From contig JAOUFP010000066.1 of assembly GCA_029858145.1 (NCBI GenBank), positions 1 to 10,243 on the forward strand: a DNA stretch of 10,243 nucleotides. Direction: 5' to 3'. A program made the translations under genes and the position numbers. Below the pieces are notes generated by a model that was given only the letters and a program-made list of their open reading frames with translations, was not told the origin of the DNA and did not search any database. How positions within the stretch are numbered: the stretch's first letter is position 1; every line of letters begins with the position of its first letter. This document shows positions 1 to 5,855 of the stretch, piece by piece. The stretch comes from Nitrospirota bacterium. GTDB lineage: Bacteria; Nitrospirota; Thermodesulfovibrionia; Thermodesulfovibrionales; UBA6898.

Positions 1-16
1 GTATTGCTGGCCTATC

Positions 17-38
17 TGAGGGACGGACAGGTCCCTAC
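17..38. repeat. Short dyad AGGGAC-N6-GTCCCT
   Basis: A perfect 6-bp inverted repeat with a 6-base spacer (19-24 and 31-36) lies just past the terminator. It resembles the short GGGAC/GTCCC palindromes that can be dispersed in bacterial genomes. A loosely similar dyad occurs at 5088-5105. There is no evidence of function here. Confidence 0.3.
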
Positions 39-49
39 ATAGAAAGCAC

Positions 50-81
50 AAAAAAGACAGGCAGTTAAAACTGCCTGCCTT
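50..81 (-). terminator. Rho-independent terminator of the radical SAM/peptide unit
   Basis: Read on the minus strand, a GC-rich inverted repeat (CTGCCTG/CAGGCAG core, extended by AT pairs next to the loop and by one G-U pair and further pairs at the base) is followed directly by a run of six T. The stem lies 13 bases past the stop of the small Cys-rich peptide gene. It therefore closes the maturase-peptide transcript and supports the peptide gene being the last real gene of that unit. Confidence 0.88.
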
Positions 82-93
82 TGAGATGCTTGC

Positions 94-156
94 CTAACAG
101 GAGCTTTTACATTTGCAGGTGGTAGCGACTTTTCTTGAAACCTTTCTGATCGTCAT
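94..156 (-). CDS. Cys-rich 20-residue peptide, candidate RiPP precursor
   Basis: This is a 20-codon gene. The first 11 residues, MTIRKVSRKVA, form a basic leader-like stretch, and the tail TTCKCKSSC carries all three cysteines (positions 14, 16 and 20). An ideal Shine-Dalgarno sequence (AAGGAGGAGGT, 164-174) sits 8 bases before the ATG, which is hard to explain unless this short frame is translated. An in-frame stop at 184-186 rules out a long N-terminal extension. It begins 48 bases after the stop of the radical SAM/SPASM gene on the same strand, and a strong terminator follows. Together these suggest a substrate peptide whose Cys residues are modified, perhaps into thioether crosslinks, by the adjacent enzyme. 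The layout recalls very short precursor-plus-maturase pairs predicted in silico, such as the Geobacter geopeptide systems, but I cannot confirm family membership. The modification chemistry and the mature product are inference. Confidence 0.78.
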   Translation of the reverse strand: MTIRKVSRKVATTCKCKSSC

Positions 157-163
157 TCCCGAC

Positions 164-174
164 ACCTCCTCCTT
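164..174 (-). promoter_or_regulatory. Strong ribosome binding site of the small peptide gene
   Basis: The minus strand reads AAGGAGGAGGT, with AGGAGG at 165-170 separated from the ATG by 8 bases. It is the strongest Shine-Dalgarno sequence I see in the window, and it decides the start of the 20-residue gene. It suggests the peptide is made at a higher level than the upstream enzyme. Confidence 0.85.
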
Positions 175-204
175 CTCAGAGAATTACCGAACTTCTTGTC
201 CAGT

Positions 205-1377
205 CTATTTATTTTCCAGTATATCATAGAAAAAACATTTGTAAAGGTCTTTCCCGAGCGGGTCTCCCATCAGTTCCGCCCTGTATCTGCAGCCGCCCCT
301 GCAGGCTTCCAGATGTGCGCAATCGCAGGCCAGGTCTTTTAAAAAAACAGGCGCTGTCTTTTCCCAGCAGCGTCTGAGACCCTCCCCGACCGTTCCGGCA
401 GGCCTGTCTGAATAAAAGGTGCATTTCGTCACCTTCCCGTCTGCCATTACCGACAACAGATGCAGGCCGCAGCCGTACCCCTTTTCCCCGGAGTGAAGAC
501 CGTCTCCATATCCGAACCGCAGATAGCTTCCTCCCACTTCGGGTGAGACCTGGAAATCGCTGCCGTGTTCGAGCCTGCCTGTCCTGCAGGGAACATCGAC
601 AGTCCAGTCCTTTATCCCGAGCTCCGAAAAAAGTTTTTCCATTCCCTCGAATTCACCCAGATTTTTTGCATGGACCATCGTGGCGACCGAGACCTCGAAT
701 CCCCGCTCCCCGGCAAGCCTGAGAGCGTTTACGGCTTTTTTGAATGTGCCTGTTCCCCTGAGAGCATCATGCCCGCTTTCGAGTCCGTCGATGCTTATCT
801 GTATCTCCCCGACATTCAGGCGGCAGAGCAGGTCTTTATTGAGGAGTAACCCGTTTGTAAAGAGCACCTTTCTTATGAGGAAATCAGGAAGCATGTCATT
901 GAGGGCTTCAAAATTGCTGTGGAGTAAAGGCTCTCCTCCGGTGATCATCACCCTCAGGCCCTGCATCTCCTCGAATTCGGTCAGGATTTGTCTGATCTGA
1001 TCTGTTGAGAGTTCACTCCCTTCAGGCCCTCCAGCCGCCGGATGGGTGCCGTCGGCCCTCTTGTCGATATAGCAGTGCCTGCATCTGAGATTGCACCTGT
1101 CGGTAATCTGGAGTTCCAGATACCGGAGAGAAGGCACCGGGGATTTGATGAGCGGCGGATGTTTTACCGATGTTTTCCGAGCCGTTAAAAGTCCTTCCCT
1201 GAGGCAGTAGTCGATAAATTCCCTTTCCGTATCAGGGCAGCCTTCTTCCGTAACACATTTTTTCAGGAAATCGAAGGAGGCTTCGTCAAGCTCATACAGT
1301 TCATCTGTCCTGATGTGGTAGACAAAGGGCCTCTCGAGCCATTTCAGGACAGCTTTTTCTGAAAAAAAGTACCGCAT
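205..1377 (-). CDS. Radical SAM/SPASM peptide maturase with RRE-like N-terminus
   Basis: The product has 390 residues. Residues about 1-66 look like a PqqD-type RiPP recognition element: a winged-helix pattern containing HIRTDELYELDEASFDFL and ending EFIDYCLREGLL. The radical SAM core follows, with CxxxCxxC ligands at C95, C99 and C102 for the SAM-binding 4Fe-4S cluster and the GGEP motif at 147-150. The C-terminal SPASM region has C303, C319, C351, C353, C359, C363 and C381. The CX5CX3CX17C spacing matches SPASM domains, although the usual CX2C is CxC here (351/353). Such enzymes bind auxiliary clusters and generate a 5'-deoxyadenosyl radical to modify a peptide or protein. The gene for a 20-residue Cys-rich peptide lies 48 bases downstream, making that the likely substrate. 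No Shine-Dalgarno sequence is visible before the ATG, and a TATAAT box sits only 5 bases upstream of it, so translation may be leaderless. The fold assignment is firm; the substrate and chemistry are inferred. Confidence 0.9.
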   Translation of the reverse strand: MRYFFSEKAVLKWLERPFVYHIRTDELYELDEASFDFLKKCVTEEGCPDTEREFIDYCLREGLLTARKTSVKHPPLIKSPVPSLRYLELQITDRCNLRCRHCYIDKRADGTHPAAGGPEGSELSTDQIRQILTEFEEMQGLRVMITGGEPLLHSNFEALNDMLPDFLIRKVLFTNGLLLNKDLLCRLNVGEIQISIDGLESGHDALRGTGTFKKAVNALRLAGERGFEVSVATMVHAKNLGEFEGMEKLFSELGIKDWTVDVPCRTGRLEHGSDFQVSPEVGGSYLRFGYGDGLHSGEKGYGCGLHLLSVMADGKVTKCTFYSDRPAGTVGEGLRRCWEKTAPVFLKDLACDCAHLEACRGGCRYRAELMGDPLGKDLYKCFFYDILENK

Positions 1378-1420
1378 ATTTAATTATACAATGAGAAATT
1401 TATTTGATATGATTTAAATA
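1378..1420. promoter_or_regulatory. Compact divergent promoter region
   Basis: This AT-rich 43-bp gap separates two divergent start codons. On the minus strand, TATAAT (1388-1383) lies 5 bases before the maturase ATG, without a good -35. On the plus strand, TATGAT (1408-1413) with TATACA (1385-1390) 17 bases upstream would place the transcription start at or near the ATG at 1421. Neither gene has a visible Shine-Dalgarno sequence. The elements overlap, so the two promoters may exclude each other. Assignments are by eye and tentative. Confidence 0.4.
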
Positions 1421-1813
1421 ATGAAATCGAAATCCTTGACCAGCGAAGTATGTAAGGGTTTTTGTCAGTACTATAAGCCCTCAAAGGAGGAGGACTTCTC
1501 GTGCATGGGGTTGGTCGTAGCCGAAAGACTGGTCGAATGGGGCATCCCGGTTTCCATGGCGGCTTCCAGGGAACCGCGTGCGGATGAAGGCGCTCCTGAA
1601 ATGCCTGGGGAGGAAACTGCCGGGATGCTGAAAAATCAGATCTGCACGGTTTGCCCTTTTTTTGAGAATGACTGCGATTACATCGACGCTCACAGGCTCA
1701 ATTCCTTCGATGTCCGGAAGGTGACCGCACAGCCGTGCGGAGGTTTTATTTTTTTAGGCCTGCTTATTGACAGGAAGATCATAGATATCAGGGATATAAA
1801 ACAGGTAATTTAG
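1421..1813 (+). CDS. Small seven-cysteine protein of unknown function
   Basis: I do not recognise a named family for this 130-residue protein. It has seven cysteines: an N-terminal C11xxxC15 plus C28, then a C75xxC78 pair with C85 six residues later (CTVCPFFENDC), and C106 in QPCGGF. It shows no signal peptide or membrane segment. The clustered cysteines suggest metal or iron-sulfur binding, or a redox role. The stretch at about 50-67 is acidic and low in complexity, and probably a linker. The gene is first in a plus-strand operon, 38 bases ahead of a ferritin-like gene and the korAB genes, so a redox-related accessory role is plausible but unproven. There is no Shine-Dalgarno sequence before the ATG. 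The next in-frame ATG would remove three cysteines, so the first start is preferred. Confidence 0.8.
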   Translation: MKSKSLTSEVCKGFCQYYKPSKEEDFSCMGLVVAERLVEWGIPVSMAASREPRADEGAPEMPGEETAGMLKNQICTVCPFFENDCDYIDAHRLNSFDVRKVTAQPCGGFIFLGLLIDRKIIDIRDIKQVI

Positions 1814-1841
1814 GCATTTAACCCACCATTATTTGCATGCA

Positions 1842-1847
1842 GGGAGG
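1842..1847 (+). promoter_or_regulatory. Ribosome binding site choosing the ferritin-like start
   Basis: GGGAGG lies 4 bases before the ATG at 1852. It favours that start over the upstream in-frame ATG at 1837, which has no Shine-Dalgarno sequence and would add residues not expected in the family. Confidence 0.75.
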
Positions 1848-1851
1848 AAAG

Positions 1852-2328
1852 ATGGAGAAATATTCGATTGCCGAAGTGATCGAACAGGCGGTGCGGACAG
1901 AGAAACTCGGTTATCAGTTCTACACAACAATGGCGGACAGGTTCAGGGAAGATATCGGCTTAAAAAAGCTTTTCGAGACCCTCGGGGCCAAGGAACTGGT
2001 CCATGAGAAGAGGTTTTCGGAATTGAAGGAAATAACCGGCGCGGACGAACCGGAAGGATGGGAAGAGGTGTCTGAGTATCTCAGGGCGATTGTCGAATCG
2101 GAGTTTTTCCTCGGCAAGAACAAGGCGCTCCCCGCGCTGGAGCATGTGGATTCGGTCGAAAATGCCGTAAACTTCGCGATGGGTTTCGAAAAAGAGACGC
2201 TGCTCTATTTCCACGCGGTGCGGGATTTGGTCAAAGAGAAGGATGTCGTCGACGAGATTATCAACGAGGAGAAGAGCCATCTCCGGTGGCTGAGCGAATT
2301 CAGAGAGAATTTCAAGAATCAGCGCTGA
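1852..2328 (+). CDS. Ferritin-like (rubrerythrin-type) diiron protein
   Basis: The 158-residue product has the four-helix pattern of the ferritin-like/rubrerythrin superfamily. Candidate diiron ligands are E17 in helix 1 (RTEKLGYQFY), E48xxH51 (KELVHEK), E113 in the third helix (GFEKETLLYF) and E140xxH143 (NEEKSHL). It lacks the C-terminal rubredoxin domain of classical rubrerythrin, so it is the short, ferritin-domain-only form. Relatives reduce peroxide or scavenge oxygen using electrons from partner redox proteins in the cytoplasm. The stop codon overlaps the start of korA by one base (TGATG), which implies translational coupling with an oxygen-sensitive oxidoreductase; protecting that enzyme is an attractive role. 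The start at 1852 was chosen for the GGGAGG just upstream. The family assignment is confident; activity and electron donor are unknown. Confidence 0.87.
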   Translation: MEKYSIAEVIEQAVRTEKLGYQFYTTMADRFREDIGLKKLFETLGAKELVHEKRFSELKEITGADEPEGWEEVSEYLRAIVESEFFLGKNKALPALEHVDSVENAVNFAMGFEKETLLYFHAVRDLVKEKDVVDEIINEEKSHLRWLSEFRENFKNQR

Positions 2329-4052
2329 TGGATTATACGATAAAGATAGGAGGCGAGGCAGGACAGGGCATCCAGACCATCGGCGACACCCTTGGCCTGG
2401 TATTCGCCCGCTCCGGGTATCATGTCTTTACGCATCAGGATTACGAATCGCGCGTAAGAGGCGGCCACAATGTTTTCCAGATACGTTTCTCGGACCATCC
2501 TGTCATGGCCTCGAAAGACAGGGTGGATATCATCGTAGCGCTCGACAGGGAAAGCATCGTCAATTATGAAAAAGAGCTTACCGAATACGGTCAGATAATT
2601 TACGACTCCATGTCGTTGAAGAAGAAGCATGAAAGACAGCAGTTCCTCGATATCCCTTTTGTCAAACTGGCGGTTGAGCACGGCGGCAGCAAAATCATGG
2701 CCAACACGGTTGCTGTCGGTGCTGTGATGGGGATGATCGGCATGGAACTCGAAATGCTCCTTGCCATACTGAAGGATACCTTTAAAAAGAAGGGCGAGGA
2801 GGTAATCAGGCAGAATGCCGCGGCGGCCATGGCAGGTCATGACTACGCGGTGAAGCAATGCATCAAATGCTCTTTTGCCGCTGCTCCTCTGGCGAAGCCA
2901 AAGATGCTGATAGCGGGAAATGATGCCATCGGCCTCGGTGCGGTCGCGTCAGGGTGCAAATTTTATTCCGCCTACCCCATGACGCCATCGACGGGGATTA
3001 TGAATTATATCGCGGGGAAAGAGACAGCTTATGGAATCATCGTTGAGCAGGCAGAAGACGAGATAGCGGCGATCAATATGGCACTCGGCGCTTCGTTTGC
3101 GGGGGTGAGGGCGATGACAGGCACGTCCGGGGGCGGCTTCGCCTTGATGGTGGAGGGACTGTCGCTTGCCGCCATGACCGAGACGCCGGTGGTGATCGCG
3201 CTTGCGCAGAGGCCCGGTCCGGCGACCGGCCTTCCGACACGCACCGAGCAGGGCGAACTGCAGTTTGCCCTGCATGCCGCGCACGGCGAATTCCCCAGGG
3301 TCATCTTTGCCCCCGGCACTCCTGAACAGGCTTTTTATCTTACGAACAAGGCCTTTGATCTCGCGGAGAAATACCAGATCCCTGTCATTATTCTGACCGA
3401 CCAGTATCTTGCCGACTCCCAGTGGACGTATGAAGGGTTCGACACAGGCAGACTCAAATACACCGACTACCGTCTTCGCGGCGACGCCTTCAGGAATCTC
3501 TCTGATTACAAAAGACACGCCTTTACTGATGACGGGGTATCTCCCCTCGCTGTTCCGGGTGACGCGAAGCATGTGGTAGTGACGGACAGCGACGAACACG
3601 ATGAAGAGGGCCACATTATAGAGGATGCCGGAACAAGGGTGAAGATGGCTGAAAAGAGGATGTCAAGGAAGCTGCCGGATATTATAAAGGAGATCGAGCC
3701 TCCTCACTATTACGGAGATCCCGAGGCCGAGGTGGTGCTTGCGGGATGGGGTTCGACGTTCGGCGTGATGAAAGAGGCCGTGGGACTTCTTTCCTCCGGG
3801 CGAAAAACGGCCATGCTCCATTTCAGCGAACTGTATCCTCTTCCCGCGACCGACAGGTTCGATTACCTCCGCATTCTGAAAGCCGCTAAAATCGGCATCT
3901 GCATAGAAAATAACCTGACCGGACAATTCGCCCGTCTCTTCAGGGCAGAAACCGGCTATGAGTTTACGCATCAGATCAACCGATATGATGGAAGACCATT
4001 CACCCTTGAATATCTGACAGGAGAGATGGATGCCCGCATTGGAAGATTATAA
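2328..4052 (+). CDS. korA: 2-oxoacid:ferredoxin oxidoreductase alpha subunit (gamma-alpha fusion)
   Basis: The product has 574 residues. Residues 1 to about 180 form the gamma domain (IKIGGEAGQGIQTIG, then SRVRGGHNVFQIRFSD). From about 193 comes the alpha domain, with the substrate-loop motif YPMTPST at 216-222, VEQAEDEIAA at 239-248 and GTSGGGFALM at 265-274. The domain II/III region follows, including the acidic DSDEHDEEGHIIED stretch typical of KorA. With KorB it oxidatively decarboxylates a 2-oxoacid to acyl-CoA and CO2, or runs in reverse, reducing ferredoxin. The YPxTPST loop is as in archaeal-type two-subunit enzymes. No delta ferredoxin-like subunit is encoded nearby. The start at 2328 overlaps the preceding stop (TGATG); an upstream in-frame ATG at 2286 lies inside the ferritin-like gene and is less likely. 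2-oxoglutarate is my preferred substrate, but pyruvate or branched-chain oxoacids cannot be excluded. Confidence 0.92.
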   Translation: MDYTIKIGGEAGQGIQTIGDTLGLVFARSGYHVFTHQDYESRVRGGHNVFQIRFSDHPVMASKDRVDIIVALDRESIVNYEKELTEYGQIIYDSMSLKKKHERQQFLDIPFVKLAVEHGGSKIMANTVAVGAVMGMIGMELEMLLAILKDTFKKKGEEVIRQNAAAAMAGHDYAVKQCIKCSFAAAPLAKPKMLIAGNDAIGLGAVASGCKFYSAYPMTPSTGIMNYIAGKETAYGIIVEQAEDEIAAINMALGASFAGVRAMTGTSGGGFALMVEGLSLAAMTETPVVIALAQRPGPATGLPTRTEQGELQFALHAAHGEFPRVIFAPGTPEQAFYLTNKAFDLAEKYQIPVIILTDQYLADSQWTYEGFDTGRLKYTDYRLRGDAFRNLSDYKRHAFTDDGVSPLAVPGDAKHVVVTDSDEHDEEGHIIEDAGTRVKMAEKRMSRKLPDIIKEIEPPHYYGDPEAEVVLAGWGSTFGVMKEAVGLLSSGRKTAMLHFSELYPLPATDRFDYLRILKAAKIGICIENNLTGQFARLFRAETGYEFTHQINRYDGRPFTLEYLTGEMDARIGRL

Positions 4053-4881
4053 AGGCGGAATCCCGGCCTGGTGCCCGGGGTGCGGCAACTTCAACATCCT
4101 CAATACATTCAAGGAGGCTGTCGTCGAGCTCGGCATGGAGCCGCATCAGTTCACTGTCGTTTCCGGAATAGGCCAGGCGGCGAAATTTCCTCATTACCTG
4201 AAATGCAACACCTTTAACGGTCTCCACGGGAGGAGCCTGCCGGTTGCGACGGGGCTGAAACTCGCGAACCACGAAATGACGGTGGTAGCTGTTACGGGAG
4301 ACGGTGACTGCTATGGCGAGGGCGGCAACCACCTGCTCCACGCTATCAGAAGGAATATCGGCGTCAAGCTCTTTGTCCACGACAACCAGATATACGGTCT
4401 TACAAAAGGGCAGGCCTCTCCGACGAGCATGGAGGGGATCAAAACGAAAAATCAGCCGCTCGGAGTCTTTTCAGAGCAGCTGAATCCCATGACTCTTGCG
4501 ATAGCCCTTGACTGCAGTTTTGTCGCGAGGGGTTTCGCGGGTGATGCCGCGCACCTGAAAGGACTGATGAAAGAGGCGATGAAACAAGAGGGGTTCTCTC
4601 TTGTCGATATCCTTCAGCCCTGCGTGACGTTCAACAAGATCAATACCTTTGAATGGTACCGTCAGAGAGTATATCACCTCGAACCTGAATACAATCCTGA
4701 AGACCGCGTCGAGGCCTTCAGAAGGTCTCTCGAATGGGGCGACAGGATTCCGCTGGGCGTTCTTTTCAGAAATAACCGGCCTGCCTATGAAAAAAGGATA
4801 TCCATTATAGAGGACAGTCCCCTGGTCAGGCATGCGTTTGACATTTCGAAAGTTGAAGCTGCGCTGAAAGAGTTTTACTGA
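4030..4881 (+). CDS. korB: 2-oxoacid:ferredoxin oxidoreductase beta subunit, TPP-binding
   Basis: The 283-residue product matches the KorB family in length and motifs. WCPGCGN at 14-20 supplies cluster ligands C15 and C18, and DILQPC gives C198. TPP/magnesium binding is shown by GDGD at 90-93 with N119 in HDNQIYGLTKGQASPT. K52 in the SGIGQAAKFPHY segment is a substrate-pocket lysine known in the family. In well-studied relatives the third cluster cysteine lies in SGIGC; here that position is Q49, and C59 (LKCNTFNGLHGR) probably replaces it. The protein binds TPP and a 4Fe-4S cluster, and passes electrons to ferredoxin. It overlaps korA by 23 bases and has AGGAG (4019-4023) six bases before its ATG, so the two subunits are co-translated. 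No convincing terminator follows. Confidence 0.93.
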   Translation: MPALEDYKGGIPAWCPGCGNFNILNTFKEAVVELGMEPHQFTVVSGIGQAAKFPHYLKCNTFNGLHGRSLPVATGLKLANHEMTVVAVTGDGDCYGEGGNHLLHAIRRNIGVKLFVHDNQIYGLTKGQASPTSMEGIKTKNQPLGVFSEQLNPMTLAIALDCSFVARGFAGDAAHLKGLMKEAMKQEGFSLVDILQPCVTFNKINTFEWYRQRVYHLEPEYNPEDRVEAFRRSLEWGDRIPLGVLFRNNRPAYEKRISIIEDSPLVRHAFDISKVEAALKEFY

Positions 4882-5156
4882 TCTCCGCTTCCCTCTTTTT
4901 CTGAAGAAATACTCTGCCCGGAAGATGCTGTCAATCTGAAATCCGCATTTGATATTTAAAAAGGACTTACCCCAAAAACCTGATTATGACAGGGAATCCC
5001 CTTTCGTCATGGAATCAATTGGCTTGAACGCCACAGACTCTGAACGAAAGGTGAATAAAAACATGCAATAAAGGCTCTCTGCGCATGCCTGTCCCACGGG
5101 ACGGGTTGCCTGACTCGATGTGAGTGTGATTCTCCCTTCAGCGAGAGGGACACTGC
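4882..5156. other. Convergent intergenic region with inverted repeats
   Basis: These 275 bases between two convergent operons hold no gene I can support. There is an 8-bp perfect inverted repeat, CCTTTCGT (5000-5007) with ACGAAAGG (5044-5051), enclosing TGGC-N6-GCCA. There is a tight dyad at 5088-5105 and a TCCCT/AGGGA hairpin at 5133-5150. On the minus strand, CCTG-N7-CAGG followed by TTTTT (about 4975-4992) is a weak terminator candidate. No strong terminator is seen for korB. Confidence 0.55.
5088..5105 (-). terminator. GC-rich hairpin past the minus-strand operon, possible terminator
   Basis: CCTGTCCC-AC-GGGACGGG can form a stem of up to eight pairs, including one G-U, though opening to a four-base loop leaves seven. 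It lies 52 bases past the stop of the kinase-phosphatase gene. There is no T-run directly after it. A second weak AGGC/GCCT stem followed by TTTATT lies just beyond on the minus strand. It may help end transcription, but it is not a textbook terminator. Confidence 0.3.
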
Positions 5157-5855
5157 TTATGAAAAGAGTTTGAAGAGAAGGAATGTGACGGTGGCCCCCA
5201 TCAGCGCGCCGAATGCCACCTCCCAGGCGTTGTGGGCCTTCACCGCGATTCTGCTCTGAGCTATCCATATGGCGAGGACGAAGCAGAGGAGCGAGATGAG
5301 GAAGTGTTCGGTGAGATAGGTGACCGAAACCCATACCGAAAAGGCGATCGCCGAATGGCCGCTCGGCATGCCGCCGCTTAAGGGATGCCCCTTCCCGAAA
5401 TAGGATTTGGTGATGATCACAAGGATCAGCACGAGGATCACTGATATGAGGGATATCTCTTCTTTCGAATGCTTTGCAATCTTGAATCCCTCTGAGAAAA
5501 GAGAGGAAAGATAGGGGAAGAGTATGATGTAGCCGAGGACCGCCGCCCCGAACGCGGTGATGAGGACCGCTCCAGCTGCGATGTCCTTTGCCACGCGTGC
5601 CTTCTCCGAGTATTCCGGAGAAATAAGGTCCACTACCGCCTCGACGGCGCTGTTCATCAGCTCTGCGGAGATGACGATGATGACCGCGAGCGAAATGACG
5701 ATGAACTCTATGCGCGTGACGCCGAGGAGGTAGCTCAGCAGCAGCACGAGCGCGGCGGAAAAAAAGTGGTACCTCAGGTGCCTCTGGGTCTTCGCGCCGT
5801 GGAGGATGCCCTCGATCGCGAAGTTGGCGCTCTTAATCCACTTTCTTAACGGCAT
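5157..5855 (-). CDS. DgkA-like lipid kinase fused to PAP2 phosphatase
   Basis: This 232-residue membrane protein has two halves. Residues 1 to about 115 match prokaryotic diacylglycerol/undecaprenol kinases: E15 (AIEGI), E65 and N68 (SAELMNSAVE), E72, D76, and K90-D91 in KDIAAGAVL, with about three membrane helices. Residues from about 134 to 232 form a PAP2 domain: K150 in KSYFGKGHP, PSGH at 164-167 with H167, and SRIAVKAHNAWE at 201-212 with R202 and H208. Two PAP2 positions deviate from the usual pattern: H157 replaces the Arg of KX6RP, and E212 replaces the final Asp. A kinase acting on undecaprenol and a phosphatase acting on undecaprenyl diphosphate would both yield undecaprenyl phosphate for cell-wall synthesis. 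Alternatively it may act on diacylglycerol and phosphatidate. It overlaps ybeY by 23 bases and has GGGAG 7-8 bases before its ATG. The fold calls are strong; substrates are inferred. Confidence 0.87.
   Translation of the reverse strand: MPLRKWIKSANFAIEGILHGAKTQRHLRYHFFSAALVLLLSYLLGVTRIEFIVISLAVIIVISAELMNSAVEAVVDLISPEYSEKARVAKDIAAGAVLITAFGAAVLGYIILFPYLSSLFSEGFKIAKHSKEEISLISVILVLILVIITKSYFGKGHPLSGGMPSGHSAIAFSVWVSVTYLTEHFLISLLCFVLAIWIAQSRIAVKAHNAWEVAFGALMGATVTFLLFKLFS

Noticed and set aside
565..1000. Plus-strand open frames (565-849, 680-1000) inside the maturase gene
   Set aside because: Both are antisense to the radical SAM core, whose cysteine motifs are intact; they lack start signals and recognisable motifs.
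2949..3614. Minus-strand 221-codon open frame
   Set aside because: It is antisense to korA, whose motifs are continuous across the whole stretch; the product is Arg/His-rich with no family features.
4985..5060. Possible riboswitch in the convergent spacer
   Set aside because: The paired arms suggested an aptamer, but I could not match conserved cores of known classes (for example GEMM), and it sits downstream of genes on both sides rather than in a leader.
4984..5334. Minus-strand 116-codon open frame running into the convergent spacer
   Set aside because: Most of it overlaps the PAP2 region of the kinase-phosphatase gene in another frame, and the product is a Pro/Arg/His-rich shadow.
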